The translations under genes were made by a program, and so were the position numbers. Positions 44,999 through 57,618 of a DNA stretch of 64,000 nt are shown here, piece by piece; positions within the stretch are counted from its first letter, which is position 1; the number at the start of each line of letters is the position of its first letter. The notes beneath the pieces are model-generated. The model worked only from the letters and a program-made list of their open reading frames with translations, was not told the DNA's origin and ran no database searches. This stretch comes from Boswellia sacra. Its lineage: Eukaryota > Streptophyta > Magnoliopsida > Sapindales > Burseraceae. Location of the stretch: positions 1 through 64,000 of the forward strand of contig SNVD02004742.1 of the NCBI GenBank assembly GCA_013180625.2, in the 5' to 3' direction.

Positions 44999-46689
44999 AA
45001 TACCCCGAAACTTGAGTTTTGCTAGTCCTCGAGAAAAAGAGAGGAAAGAAACAATAAAGCATAAAGCACACAAAAACGAAGACATCTTTTGAATGGCAAA
45101 TAGGCCCCAAAGATTGCACTAAAATATAACACAAGGACTTATCATAAAATAGTTTCACTTTGCCTCAATTCCTCAAGTGTTTGTGGGTAAAGCCATTCTC
45201 ACTTTATCATTTGTAGCTCGGACGAGTTTATGCTTAAAAACTGAATCACCATAAATAAACTCTATAGGCCTACTTTCAAGTCACTTTCCGCTAATGTAGA
45301 CAAGTACAATAATAAGGATCAAATAGGACTTATTCAGTTTGTAACATTTGGCTAGGGTGAAGGTACGACAAAGGACAATATTTAGTTCAGAACACCCAAA
45401 ACACCACAAATCAATCGAGACTGTGTAGAGCTAAACCCCAAAACACGATTCATTATAGTACATCCAGTAATTTCTTCAAACTTATTTATAAACACTTATT
45501 CTCTGTATAAACACGAAATACAAGAAACTACACCCCAAACTTATTGTTTTTTTTTTTTTGGAACAAAGGGTATAACTATCAACGCACATTCTTTTTTTCT
45601 TTTTTATTTGATTTGATTTTTTAATTTGATTTTATATTTTTTTTAATTGAGAACTCACTGACATTTCTCATTACACTTTCCAACCTTCATCAATCTTCTT
45701 GAAGCTATCGCATGACTGAAAATACAATCTTGAATGATCTATATACTAATGGGTAAGGGATAATCTATTTGAAAAATTTATTTATAGGCTGGGAAATATT
45801 TTAGTGAGTTAAATCAAAGAAAAATGCTTAAATAGGCACAAAAGAGGTAACTAGGGATCAATTCATATATAGGTTGGCTAAAAAAGCTCAAACGAATAAA
45901 AAATGGTCTAAATCATTTCCCTAACATTGTGCAGTCTAGGATTTCCCCTCAAGTGACAATCAAACAGATCCTAGAGTTCACTAAAATCTTATGAAACACT
46001 TAAATGGGATAAACCTTCTCTAAGTAGATAACTAACTCAGGGATTATGGTATTTTCACAATGTGTTCAAGGAGTATAAGCAAAGCAAAACCAATAATAGT
46101 TAAAGTGAATGGATATGTGTATAATGTATCATTTTCTAATAGTTATTCTCAACTCAATCATTTTCTTATCATAGGCCCACGAAACTCAAAAGAACAAAAG
46201 TATGTAGCGTTGTTAGACTTAAGTCACGATTGTCTATTTCAATAATCCTTAGGACCAGTAGCCCGCAGACTTAGGGTTTCTAGCGTATATACTTTTGTCA
46301 CAAAAGAAAGCAACACTCAAACAAAGAAACAAAAGAGAACACTAGTTACAAAATAAAGTTAGTTATATCATAAGTTAGCTAGAATGGGTTTTAAAAGGTC
46401 AAAACTATATCCCTTAACTCCGCTACTCCGAAGTAATTAATAGACCCGAAATGCGCTCCATGAAAGTTTGAACTTTTTACCCTGCCACTGTAATAGGTTA
46501 GCCTACTAAATTGCTAGTAAAAAGGAACACCAAGAAAAGAACTTTCACAAACACAATAAAAAGTAGAAATAAATATAAAGGGATTAAACTTATTGATTAC
46601 AGACGGAGTGTCAAATCCAGTTCACGCTTCTGATCACTTCCCTCAAACCAGTTTATTTGAGTTGCTACTAGATCGAGTTCAAAAGGGAA
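44999..46689 (-). other. Non-coding 3' region of element B
   Basis: Colinear with 2690-4650 of element A in scattered blocks, such as TTAGGACCAGTAGCCCGCAG at 46250-46269. No ORF of note. Confidence 0.55.
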
Positions 46690-47255
46690 TGCTTGCGATT
46701 TATTAATCAGATCTCGATAGTTGAAGCAATGATCAGGACTTTCGGCTTGGACAAAGATAAAAATTCCTGTTCCATAGCTTGATCGAAAAAAGAAAACAAA
46801 CCATCAAAGAAATTGTTGACATTTGACAAACCAATGGGTTTCTGGTGTAAGTTTAGTTGGGCCCAAAAGGCAACTTGAAAAAGTTCTTCTAAAGTACCAA
46901 AATCACCTGGCAAAACTATAAATGCATCGGAGTGAAAAACCAGTCTAGTAATGCGTTCATGGATAGATGATACTTGTATTTCTTTTCCAACTATTTTTCC
47001 ACAAATATTTCCTACATCTAAAGGTCTAGGGATAATGCCAAAAACCTCAATTCCTCTTGAATTCGCAGCTAGAGAAACACACCCCCACTAATCCAAGGCT
47101 ACCTTTTCCATACACTAAATGAATGTTTCTCTTAGGTAAAACTTTACCTAGATTGTTTGCTACTTCTAGAAACTCTCTGTTTTTAATAGGATAGGATATA
47201 TAAAATACACAAATACTTCAGAATTGACAACCTAGTTCACTCTTCATTTCCACAT
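46690..47255 (-). pseudogene. LOG-like: LOG-like gene of element B, decayed
   Basis: Minus-strand pieces include NIHLVYGKGSLGLVG, a VFGIIPRPLDV-type block in another frame, and from 46913 down PGDFGTLEELFQVAFWAQLN with KPIGLSNVNNFFDGLFSF. The catalytic signature reads PGDFGTLEE where element A has PGGYGTLEE. Two or more frameshifts and a lost N-terminal frame make it inactive. Its divergence from A shows that LOG was carried by the lineage before the two families split. Confidence 0.82.
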
Positions 47256-47739
47256 TTACCCTAACCATGAGTTTGAAAATGAATCTCAAAAGGGTTGTAT
47301 GTATGGATGTCAAAAAATATGATCATTAAAACACTTAAATTATAGAGGTTATGCTTTTTTAGGTGGGAGTTAAACGACAAATAATTAATGTCCCCCAACC
47401 ACCATTGAAATATGTGTTAATGCATGTTGACCACTCTTTAAAACATGGGGACATACTTTCGACATGGGTAATTCGATGCAACATTATCAATTCCACTCTA
47501 AATTGAAATAAAGAGATATGCTTTTTGGCGCAAGGTTAACTAATACAACATATCATTTCCCACATTTGTCTTCTGCTTTTGTTTTCTTGGTAGCCATGTG
47601 ATATGTTAAAAGTAACAATTAGACAAAAATAATCAATAATAAACAAACACCAAAAATTCATCAACAATAACACACTAATAGATCAAACAAAACAAAAATT
47701 TAAAAATGATAACGCCTTAAACGTCTTCCTCTGGTTTTA

Positions 47740-48319
47740 CGTCCAATGATAGCTTAAACGCCTTCTATGAGTTGAGGATTTGCTTCCAATCCAGTTTTCT
47801 TGTAAACTGGCAAATAAAGGTCATTTAAAGTCATATTCCCTAGACTATATTGTCATGTTCCTTTCAAAACTGTGTCCACAACTTTATCAGTTCCCTCTAC
47901 ACTAGTCCACGGGAATGACTCTCAAGAGTTAGTACGATATTATCCAATGACTCTTTACTGAATCCATCCTTGATGAACTATAGTTTATCTTCCCTATTCT
48001 TAGACACAAATCCTAGAGAACTATAATGCTTGCTATAATTCCATCTAGCACGCCTATGACAGACTTTTAACCTTTTAGCATGTCGCTTTTTGGCGAGAGT
48101 GCTCTTTCCTAGACCAGGCACGTAAGTTGTAAAATCAACTGTATACTCAATGGCTAACCTAATCCTAGCTTCGATTAACCAGCAAATGTCTATAGGCATT
48201 TTCTTAATCATCCACATTCTAAGTCTATTAAATCGTGCTTTATAGATTTTTACCAGAGCGTTTTCAAGGAGTGAAGGAAAACGTTTATGAAGGGATGGTA
48301 GAATGTTATTAATATCCAT
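47740..48319 (-). pseudogene. Accessory ORF 1 of element B, decayed
   Basis: ATG at 48319 opens 113 codons similar to the protein at 942-1496 (KIYKARFNRL, WLIEARIRL, VPGLGKSTLAKKRHAKRLKV, SLGFVSKNREDKL). The frame is then broken, and similar DNA continues to about 47740. The basic patch is kept, but three of the four clustered cysteines are replaced. The LOG remnant follows in the same direction, as in element A. Confidence 0.82.
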
Positions 48320-48537
48320 AACAAAGAGAGGAGGAAATATATTACTAGAACTATGTTATGAATGCAAATGAATAATAACACAACACAAAGTTAAATGGAG
48401 TGAGAAATAATCAATGAGAGAAACTTGGTTGAGGGATTCTCTGCCACAAGATATGAATTTGCGAATTAACCATAGAATTGTCATCCAATTACACATTGAA
48501 ATTATCAACCACTATAAGAAAAATGGGAATAGATGAC

Positions 48538-50278
48538 GGGAACAAACAGTCATAAACAAGGGTGGATGATAGAAAATCTATCAGTCGTCTATGTCACTGT
48601 TACTCATTTATGATAAAAAAAAAAGTCTGTCATCAACTTTATGATAATTTTTACATGTCGTATGTCTATCACACTAGAAAATCAAATTTTTAATTAATTT
48701 CCTTAAAATTTTTTGGCAGGAAATTGACTTTTTTTGAATTTGAATATTTTGGCGGGGAAAATGATTTTTTTCTTCCTATTTGATTTTGACAAAAGAATTT
48801 TAGTGCAAAAATTTTTGGTTAATTTTTGTGGGTAAATTATGTCTTTTGTTACAGAATTGATGATTAGTATTTTCTGTCATAATATTTAAATTTAGTTATG
48901 TAGAACTATGATTTTTTTATTTTATTTATGCATTTTTGTTTCTAAAATTCATTTACAAATTCAATATGAATTAAAAATTAAATTGCACATCCAATTGAGT
49001 CCAAAAACTTTTTATAGTAATGACATCCATATAACAATATAGAGAAAAATTACATAGATCATATATATCATCACTGATATATAAGCTAAATCATTAGTAA
49101 CTATTTACAACAAACTGTGATTATAATTCGAATCCAAAAGCAACAACAAATGATAGCCAACCAATTTGGAGTTCACATGACAAATTTCGGCAACTAAGAG
49201 AAAATGTTTTATATTTGACTAGCTAAGCGAGCAAAACTCCTTCTGTTTTCTCAGCAAAATCTACAATAGAGCTCCTTCTATTGTCAGCAAAAACCCAACA
49301 AAACTTCTCCCATATTCTTAGAAAACTCCTCCCATTCTGAGCAAAATACGCAGCAAAACTCCTCCCATTCTTAGCAAAATACCCAACAAAACTCCCAAGT
49401 CCGGCAATAACTCAATCTATCAACACCAATGAATATACCAAACAATATTATTAAAAAAAAAAATTCTCTGTTAAAGCAAGTTCAAGTTCTACAACCACAA
49501 AAGGAAAATTGAACAAAAGAAATGAGAATTAAAGAGAGGAAAAATGAAAAAACACTGCAAATTTTGTGTGAATAAGGATAGAAGAAGATTTGTTACAATG
49601 ATTGGGTCATAATTTTCTAAATTTTGGATCTTGCCATGACTGCTCCGCCTTTGTTGCTCATGTTGCTCTGATAATATGAACATTATCAATTGCTGTCAAA
49701 ATTTTAAGTTACATTTAAGTTATAGAACATTGAAATGCAGAAGCAAAACCATCTCAACATGAAAGTCTAAAATATCCTTCTATAAATTTAGCATCTCTCG
49801 ACTACAGTGTAGGTTTGCTTCCCTCTCTTGTAGCTCCCACAATACCAACCAAAATCCAATTATTTTAGCCAGTACATTTTTTGGATAACTAAGCAACAAA
49901 ATGAAAATGACAGACTGATGAGGCAACAATTTTTGTCCACATGTGGCACTGAAAAAAACAATTATGGCCATGCATGTAAAATAGTCTGTATTCTTTAAAT
50001 TTCGTAGACCAATCCTTGTATTCACAATCAAGTTCTACATTTCCTTACTAAGATGTATTGTAAGCATTTCCAAAATCATTGCCTCTAAGAAGACCCATCT
50101 AGGGATCTCAATTTTACAATAAATACAGGTAAGTACCAAAACAAAATTAGTTAGATGCAAATCAAATTCAATCTATTTATCTAATCCCAATTATGTAATA
50201 ATTGGAAAATGTGATGTGGAATTTACTTAATCCATAGATTAAGTAAAAATTGATGTATAAGCAATAGATGCCTTACAG
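48538..50278. other. Left part of the CACTA element
   Basis: Subterminal repeats to about 48680, then AT-rich DNA. A block near 49240-49400 repeats CAAAACTCCTCCCATTCT about four times. No gene recognised. Confidence 0.4.
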
Positions 50279-52939
50279 TGCTAGCATAGATTCCAAACAG
50301 TCCAGTACTGTTGAATATACTATTGAATGTAGAGAAAGATTGAATCTACTGATACTTATTCAACACATTGAGATCTGCATTCAATATGCATGGAATAAAA
50401 ATGTTTAAAAACTTGACAAAAAAACTGTCTTTTGTACACACAAGAATCAATGCATCTTAAGTAGTAATACAAATGAACTTACACATACCAAAGTAACTGA
50501 TAACCACAACCAAGATAAAAATAAACTGCCTAGCAAAGAGGACAGTGCAGCATTTAAGCAGAACTTACATAGACATGAGTACATCCCTTTCCTAGGGCCT
50601 CTTGCTGAAAATAAGCCACCTCCCTCCCATAAGCACCTGCAGAACTATAAAAATTCATACTGAGCTAAAGAATACTCAAGTATTGGTAAGGAGATGAAGA
50701 AATAATACTAAAAGTGCATACAAATCAATAGCAATGAATCTAGAAGATCATCACAAAAGGAGAGAGGAAACAAATGATTGCCAATTTGTTAAATATCTTA
50801 AGAAACAAAGTAGAAGAGGCAGTACTTGCAGAACAGTCAAAGTGATAACTTCTATCATAACTTCTTTCTCTTGCAGCCAACCACCAGGCACTCCAAAAGC
50901 AAGAGCAATATGTGTACTCTGAAAATAAAAATAGAATTAAACAATCTATGTGGAATTGAGTGCTTAAAAGAAAACAAACTTTTTATTTATTTTTTCTCCT
51001 TCCTCTTGATGAGGCAAGGCAAACTCATTTAGTAATTGCAACTAGTAACTCACAACTCTGAATCAGCTTGCTAGCGGTAATCCCCTCCAATGTAAAGAGA
51101 TTTTGGCTCTGCAGGATAGGGTACTTTTGGTAGGTCTGAAATAAGCAGCTCTGCAACTTGTAAAAGCTCATCAAAATCAATCCCCGATGCTACCAGGACC
51201 ATTAGCAAATGACACATTCGAAAAAAGGATTGTCTCCCAAGTATAGGATTGTCAAAGTAATAAACCCAGTAAGACCGGGGTCGATCCACGAAGAAGGAGG
51301 TTTTAGCGCTATAAATTATAAGTAAGCAAATATGATGTAGATGATTCAAAGGGATGGCAAGATAATATCAACAATATGACTAAAGAACAAGTTCTTGGAC
51401 AATAAATGAGAATAACACAAGAGAAATTAACACAATGATAATGAGAGCTAAGATTAGAGGATCCGCCCTTGATATTTTGAATAAGGATAAACAACCCATT
51501 TTAGTTATATGAGTTATATTGCTTCGTTACCAATATTTATACCACTTCTCGTAAATGGGTTCAAGCATCCCATGTGCCAATCTCCATATGTCTACAACAA
51601 ATCAAGGTTCCTAACTAGATTCGTGTCGGTAAGAAAGAAGCATACAACATCTAGAAAGGATCCAAGCATTTGATGTGCCAAGGATTGTCTACAATGGATC
51701 AAGACCTCCACTTTACGAGTGGTGTCAAGATTGATTAAGAAAATAAATATAAATCATACAAACAACATAAGATTATGAATATGAAGCACATATTAAGGGT
51801 TAGAGAATCCTTACTCTCATATCAAGGGTTTCACCCTTTCACTTTAGCAAGAGAGAAATTAGCAAGACATTGTAAGAGAAAGAACACAAAATGCAAGAAA
51901 AAGGAAATTCATTAATAACATTAAAACAAAAGAGAAACACAATACAAGATCCCAACAAAGGCCAAGATGCCTTAATGGGTCACAAGGCACCTCTATTTAT
52001 AGATACATTCAGGGGCAAACTTGTCAAATTACAAAGGAATAATTGTCAAATATTAGATGCACCAACTTTGACAATTGGGATAATTAGGTGAACCGACTTT
52101 GACCACCGATTTTGACATTGAATTTTTGAGAATTTTAATCACATGTCTTCATGAAAGTCATAGATATTTCTATCAGCTTTCTAGAACATCTTGATTCATA
52201 CGATTTGGATACGTATTCTGAGAGATATGATCAAAATACTGAGGTATGGTCAGGCTGGGCTGAAACTGCAGATGGGTTCACTTCAAGCCCATTTTTGGTC
52301 CACTAAGAGCCCGAATTTGATGATGCTTCTGAAATACAATCTTGTAGATAATTTAAGCATCTTTCCAAAAAATTAAGATTTGCACCATTGTGATCTATAA
52401 ATAGAGAGTTATGCCCATTTTATCGAACCTGTAACAAAACCAAAATTAAGAGGAAGTTAATTCCAAAGATGCAAAGACCACAAATATGCTTAAGTTGAGG
52501 AATTTAATGACACTATTAATGCAATATGATGAACTAAGCTCTTATTAAACATACATATTTAAGTGTTCATCAGCAGAGCAGTGTAGTTCTCCTAAAATTC
52601 TCACATTGACCAATAAACACATCTAATGAGTGCAAAACAGAGTCCAAATTAAAACTAGTCAAAACAAACTATCGATATTATAATGTGGGCTTGAATGATC
52701 ATGCATGCAGACATTATATATGCATTTATGTCTACAATATAAGCTTTTTTCACAAGCTAATTGATCTTATAGCAACGAATTCCTCCAAAATGGTGCCATC
52801 CAGTCTGTTCAGTGCTGATGCAAGAGCTAAAAGAGGATTTGCTAATGCACCAAAATAACCAGCAGAATGAATTTTCTCCAAAAGTAGACCTTGAGGATTG
52901 TTATGGAGTTCCACAAGCTCCAATTTCAACTTGCACAAC
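50279..52939 (-). pseudogene. MPPA: Captured MPP-alpha exons (middle part), several lesions
   Basis: Minus-strand exons: 52939-52771 (LELVELHNNPQGLLLEKIHS, ALANPLLALASALNRLDGTI); 52591-52573 joined across a solo LTR to 51204-51054 (ENYTAL, VASGIDFDELLQVAELLISD, AEPKSLYIGGDYR then a stop); about 50919-50825 (THIALAFGVPGGWLQEKEV); about 50636-50569 (glycine-rich LMGG...GMYSCL, frameshifted); about 50366-50279 (VLNKYQ, stop, IQSFSTFNSIFN, GLFGIYAST). The glycine-rich loop binds presequences in the active enzyme. The donor after the first exon reads AT where GT is expected. Clearly dead. Confidence 0.9.
51210..52572 (-). mobile_element. Solo LTR of 1363 bp inside a captured MPP-alpha exon
   Basis: On the minus strand it starts TGATGAACACTTAAATATG and ends CGAATGTGTCA. 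The flanks TCTGC/TTTGC (minus strand) are a 5-bp duplication with one change. TATAAATAG near 51993 is a likely promoter box. It splits the ENYTAL-MVLVASG exon. Confidence 0.82.
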
Positions 52940-55900
52940 TGTATAAACATGAGGGAAAGTATAATAAGATCAGGGAACTTGACATGAAATCAGCACAAAA
53001 AAAGAAAAGAGTATCATGCCAATCATTGCCAATGATTACAAACAGTGAGTTTAGTATTTCTGAAATGTGAGAGCAATGGTAAAGTAAACCATTTAAGTTA
53101 TATGCATAAATGTGTTTTATTTTAGATAAAAAGTGAAGTATAAATGAATAACTTAAACTTAATCATATAGACAAAATGACATATAAAACTACATTTCAAT
53201 ATATAAATGAATAAATAAGCAGATGAGTAACAGAGTGTGCTTACAGTCATTAGTTTTTTAGGTAACTGTGCAGTTTATAATCTGTGAAGAAATTTATAAC
53301 TTTAAAAAATTTTATTCCCATATATCTGATAAAATATTGAAAAACCTATACTACATAACAAATAACAAAGAATCAAATAATAAAAAAATGAGCTAAAGTT
53401 CGGATGCCAACAGGGTGATTCTCCTAACCCACCTTCACGCTCCAGTATGCAAATAATTGCGTGTAAAGCAATCACCACATTTGGATACATTCATGCCACT
53501 TACTCCACTATTTAGTATTCTTCAAATCCTTTGTTAAAAACCAATCACAAACACAACTCCCTCGCACAAAATAATATTATACTAAAACATGATCACATAA
53601 TTCTTTAAGAAAAAAAAAACTAACAAAATATTAGATTAGAAACTAAACTTGTATTTTAGTTTAGTAGTTGTTTATGCAAGATCACCAAACAGAAGTCTAT
53701 TTTTACAATGAGTCGGATGATATGTTGGTGTGCCTGTAATGATAGCAAAGGCAGTTGAGTAAATAAATTATAATTTATTTATATAGTGTGCTTTGGTATC
53801 ATTAACTTTTACTAAATGTAGTACGAAAGTTGAACAATTTCCAACGTGGAAAAAATGATTATGTCAATAGAAAATAGGTACAATAAGGCTGCAAGCCTAA
53901 CTTACAACAACAAAATAAAGGAGGGGTCAAGCTCTTTTGCCACGTTGCTTTTAGCCACTTCTTGTAGGAAATGTTTTTGCCTTTTGTGTCAAACCCTAGC
54001 TGCACCCTCCTTAGCACAAAATGTTAGGATTGCTTATTATTATACACATATAACTTATAAAATAATATAAATTAAATGTAAACTGTAGCCTTCATGTATA
54101 TAACTACACGATAAAGGCAACTCTAAATAAATTAGGCTTTATGAATGTCTACTTTTTAATTATGTTGTTTATTTAAAAAAGTTGATAATTATGGCTTTAA
54201 TGGTTAAGTTTCTTTTACTGAATTTATATTATTTTAAGTTGTTCTAATGTCAGTCACAATCAATTAGTCAATTAACATGTTTATTGGGTTTGGATTTTCA
54301 GCTAGTTTGCTTGCGTTCTACAGCTTGTAACAAAGTTTGATTTTTAATTGTATAAGCAATTGTTAATTATATATATCCAGCCAACAACATAACAAATCTC
54401 TAAAAAATATATATTATTCTTCATCTCAAATCAATGTCTTTTTCAAATAAAATAAAGGAAATCTTGATTGCGATGGCTAGGATAATTAACATATTATTTT
54501 ATTATAATATTATAAAAGACAACATGTTGAAGAATGGAATAATTTTATAAAAGACAACATGCCATGTATAAAAGACAAATTTTCCATCAAACCAGGTTCT
54601 TTTATATCGATATTACTAAAGTTAATTAAGTTAGAATTTGATAATAGACAACCAAAAAAGTTTTAACTAAGTTATTGTTGAGTGATCTATTAGAAGATTT
54701 AACAACTTGCTTAAGTCACATTAAAAAAAAAATTGTTTAGAACTCAAATTCTCTCTCTCAACCTGTTTTTCTTCTTTTTAAATTTTGCTCAATAGTTTTA
54801 TTTGTTTGAGTGGTAGCTATCAATTCATGCGAATAGCAGCATCACAAAAAATTCATTTGCTTAAAACGACGGGTTGCTCATTAACTCCATCTAATCTACT
54901 TGTCATTCACTAGAATTATAACTAAACTACATGTCTCTCCTTTGTTTTATAGACAAACGGCATATAACTTGTTAAACGCCATCATTGATGTTGACATGGC
55001 AACATCACAAAGAAAGCCTGACTTTGACTACATGAACTTTGACTACCTAGTCCTCAACAAAATATAAAACAATTTAACTTCTTCTCCGATAGCTAGCCTT
55101 GTTCACTTCTCTCTCTTACATCAACAACAATCAAACCTGAACAGGAACCTTGACAAGGAACACTCTTTACGATTTTTGAAGAAGTGGGTGACTATGTATA
55201 GAATTGCAGCTTCAAGACTTATCTCTCTCAAGGTCAGTACCATCTCAATCCTTAAATAAAAAGCATTTAACTTTCTATTTGTTTCCCCAGAAAATGCGGG
55301 GGTTGGGAGTAAAAATGTAGATCTATGACTTTTATGAACTGGGTTTGAAGGAAATGTTTGTCTAGGTTGACCAAAACGATGAAAAATAAACAAAGTTTGA
55401 ACATTTAATTTTTTCTTCATTTTTCTTGGATCTTCTCTGGAACAGACCGACTGGGTGGTATTGACAGTTACATATGTTGTTTTGAGATCAAAGAGAGAAA
55501 CGGCAATATAACCCACTAATTAAAGATGTTTACAACAAACCAAGCCATTAATTAAACACAGTCGTCAATCCAACCTCCAAAAATTTAGCAAACACGTTTT
55601 GTACCAATAATTAGGGGAAAGAAGTGACAAAAAGTTAGACAAAGAGAAGATGAATTACTTACCATAAGAAAAGAGAAACGGAGAAGATGGCCTCTCACAC
55701 GTTGCCCAGTGATAATCACTCAAAAATGCGGACAGAAATCACACTAAGAACTCTAAAACGATGAAGAATTAGTCTTCATGGAGGTAGGTCTTCACGATCT
55801 GTTATGCATAACAAAATGAAAAGTTGTGTTTTTTATTAAACACTTAGGCCAAAACGACGTCGTTTCTGTATAATATTAAATAAAAAATGAAACCCACCAA

Positions 55901-57400
55901 AACGACATCATTTAAGATATTAAATTACTAATATTTAAACTAAATATTTATCTTACTATATTAACCATAAAATAATATTAATTAAATAATATTATAATCA
56001 CACTTCTTTAATTTTTTAATATGTTTTTAAATAAATAAATGAGATCATTATAGTTTTAAATAATTTTAAGATTTTAATAATTTCATCTATTCTAAGTTCT
56101 TAAAATATTTAATGTTCAAAAAATTTAATTTTAATGAGCTAAAAAATAAAATAAAAAATTAATTAAAAAAATACAAGAAGACATTTCGCAAGATGTAATT
56201 TTTTGCAATATGCCTTCCATGAGTGTTGCTAAAGACTAACTTCATCAGTTTTTCGCAACACGCAAGAAATGCACATTGCGAAAAACATCATTCAGCAACG
56301 TGCATTTTTGCGCGTTGCAAAAAATGTGTTGTCATATCTTATTTTTCTTATAGTTTTCTTGACTGTAACCTCGCAAAGTGTGGACGCCAAGAATCTGAAA
56401 TATTTTGCCAAGATTTTTAGGGCACTTTCGATTAGGGATTTGGCACTTGTAATACGAGAGAGAGAGCAGATAAAATCAGGGATTTGGCATTGGAAATTAG
56501 GAGCGAATTTCAAGTCTATGAGTGAAAGAGGGAAATGACAGATAAAAGAGGGAAAGTGAGAGAGGGAAAGTCAATATCGAAATAGGAGGAAGTCATTATT
56601 TTTTATACACAGAATTTTCATATTTGTCTCTTATTTTGAAATGACAAATTTGAATATTGATAACCCACAAATATTATTAAAATTATGATTTGACTTCTCA
56701 ATTAATAATATAGTTGACAGTATTATAAAAAATCCTCAAATATATTATTTAATGAGTCATGATTAAAATTATATTATTTAACAGTGACTTTGTCTTTTCA
56801 TATTCCTAATTTATAAGTTTTTTAAATAAATATTAAGTCATTTCTTTAAATTTTAAATATTATATTATTTCTTTATTTTTTATTTCGAGAATTACATTTC
56901 AATAAAATTAAAATTTATTTTTTATTTCATAAATAAATAATATTTTTTAAATTTTTATATATGTTTACATTTTATGAATTAAAAAAATTAAATAATAATT
57001 CTTTTCTAAAATGCTGCACAAAAAATAAACTTTTAGTAGCATTATAAATAAAAAAAATGCTACAATGTAGTGCTACTAAATATGTTATTTATTATAGTGA
57101 GAGTTAGAGATTTTGAAAGATTTTAGAGAGTTAAGTAGTATTTATCTTTTGCCATGAATGTATATGTGTGTGTTGAGACAAGTATTTTTTTAAAATTGTA
57201 AAAAAAAATTAATGAATAGAGCTAATTTTCATTGTAGTGATAATGCAAAAGGTAAAGGCAATAAGAATAAAGAAAAAATATATTGGGGTTGAAATGGATG
57301 GTGTAGGGGAAAGTTTTATTGGAGGAAAATGAAAAGTAATTCACTCTAGGTTTTTTTAAGGCATTTACTAATTTTTTAAATAAAATATTAATTTAAAATT
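52940..57400. other. Right interior of the CACTA element
   Basis: AT-rich. Bases 56200-56340 carry degenerate GCAACGTGCA-type words like those at 60600-60890, and TATAGTG or TGTAGTG ends near 57100 and 57236 hint at further decayed elements. Two ORFs of 70-130 codons have no recognisable homology. Confidence 0.35.
55194..55232 (+). pseudogene. Possible MPP-alpha first exon, opposite strand
   Basis: ATG followed by MYRIAASRLISLK and a GTCAGT donor resembles the start of plant MPP-alpha (a mitochondrial targeting sequence). It is on the plus strand while the other MPP-alpha exons here are on the minus strand. It is short, so chance is possible. Confidence 0.4.
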
Positions 57401-57618
57401 TAGTCAAACACGGTCAATAAGAAAATTCTATCATAAAGTTTTGATAGAGTTAATTTCTATCACTAGTCTATCATCGATTCTTGATAGATAAAAAATTTAT
57501 CACAAGTACATCATTAAGTGTCTGATAGATCATAATTCTATCACGACTCCAACATCCTTTTATGATATAATGATTTTTGTCAAAGTGTCAGTCATCTATT
57601 CTCATTTTTCTTGTAGTG
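57400..57618. repeat. CACTA subterminal repeats, TGATAGA family
   Basis: TCTATCA and TGATAGA words recur every 20-30 bases up to the right end, mirrored at 48540-48680. Confidence 0.7.

Larger units (their letters stand above)
48510..57618. mobile_element. 9.1-kb CACTA element with captured MPP-alpha
   Basis: Begins CACTATAAGAAAAATGGGAA and ends with the near-perfect inverse (TTCTCATTTTTCTTGTAGTG); inverted repeats match at 26 of 28 positions by eye. AAC stands on both sides (48507-48509, 57619-57621), and LTR A gives the undisturbed site. Subterminal DNA has GATAGA/TCTATC-type repeats, not TACGGCGG, so it is another CACTA family. No transposase seen. Confidence 0.92.

Noticed and set aside
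55121..55516. 131-codon minus-strand ORF
   Set aside because: No motif recognised, and the opposite strand holds the better exon-like signal at 55194.
57095..57240. Two TATAGTG/TGTAGTG ends suggesting further CACTA elements
   Set aside because: No partner CACTA starts found nearby; noted only as possible remnants.
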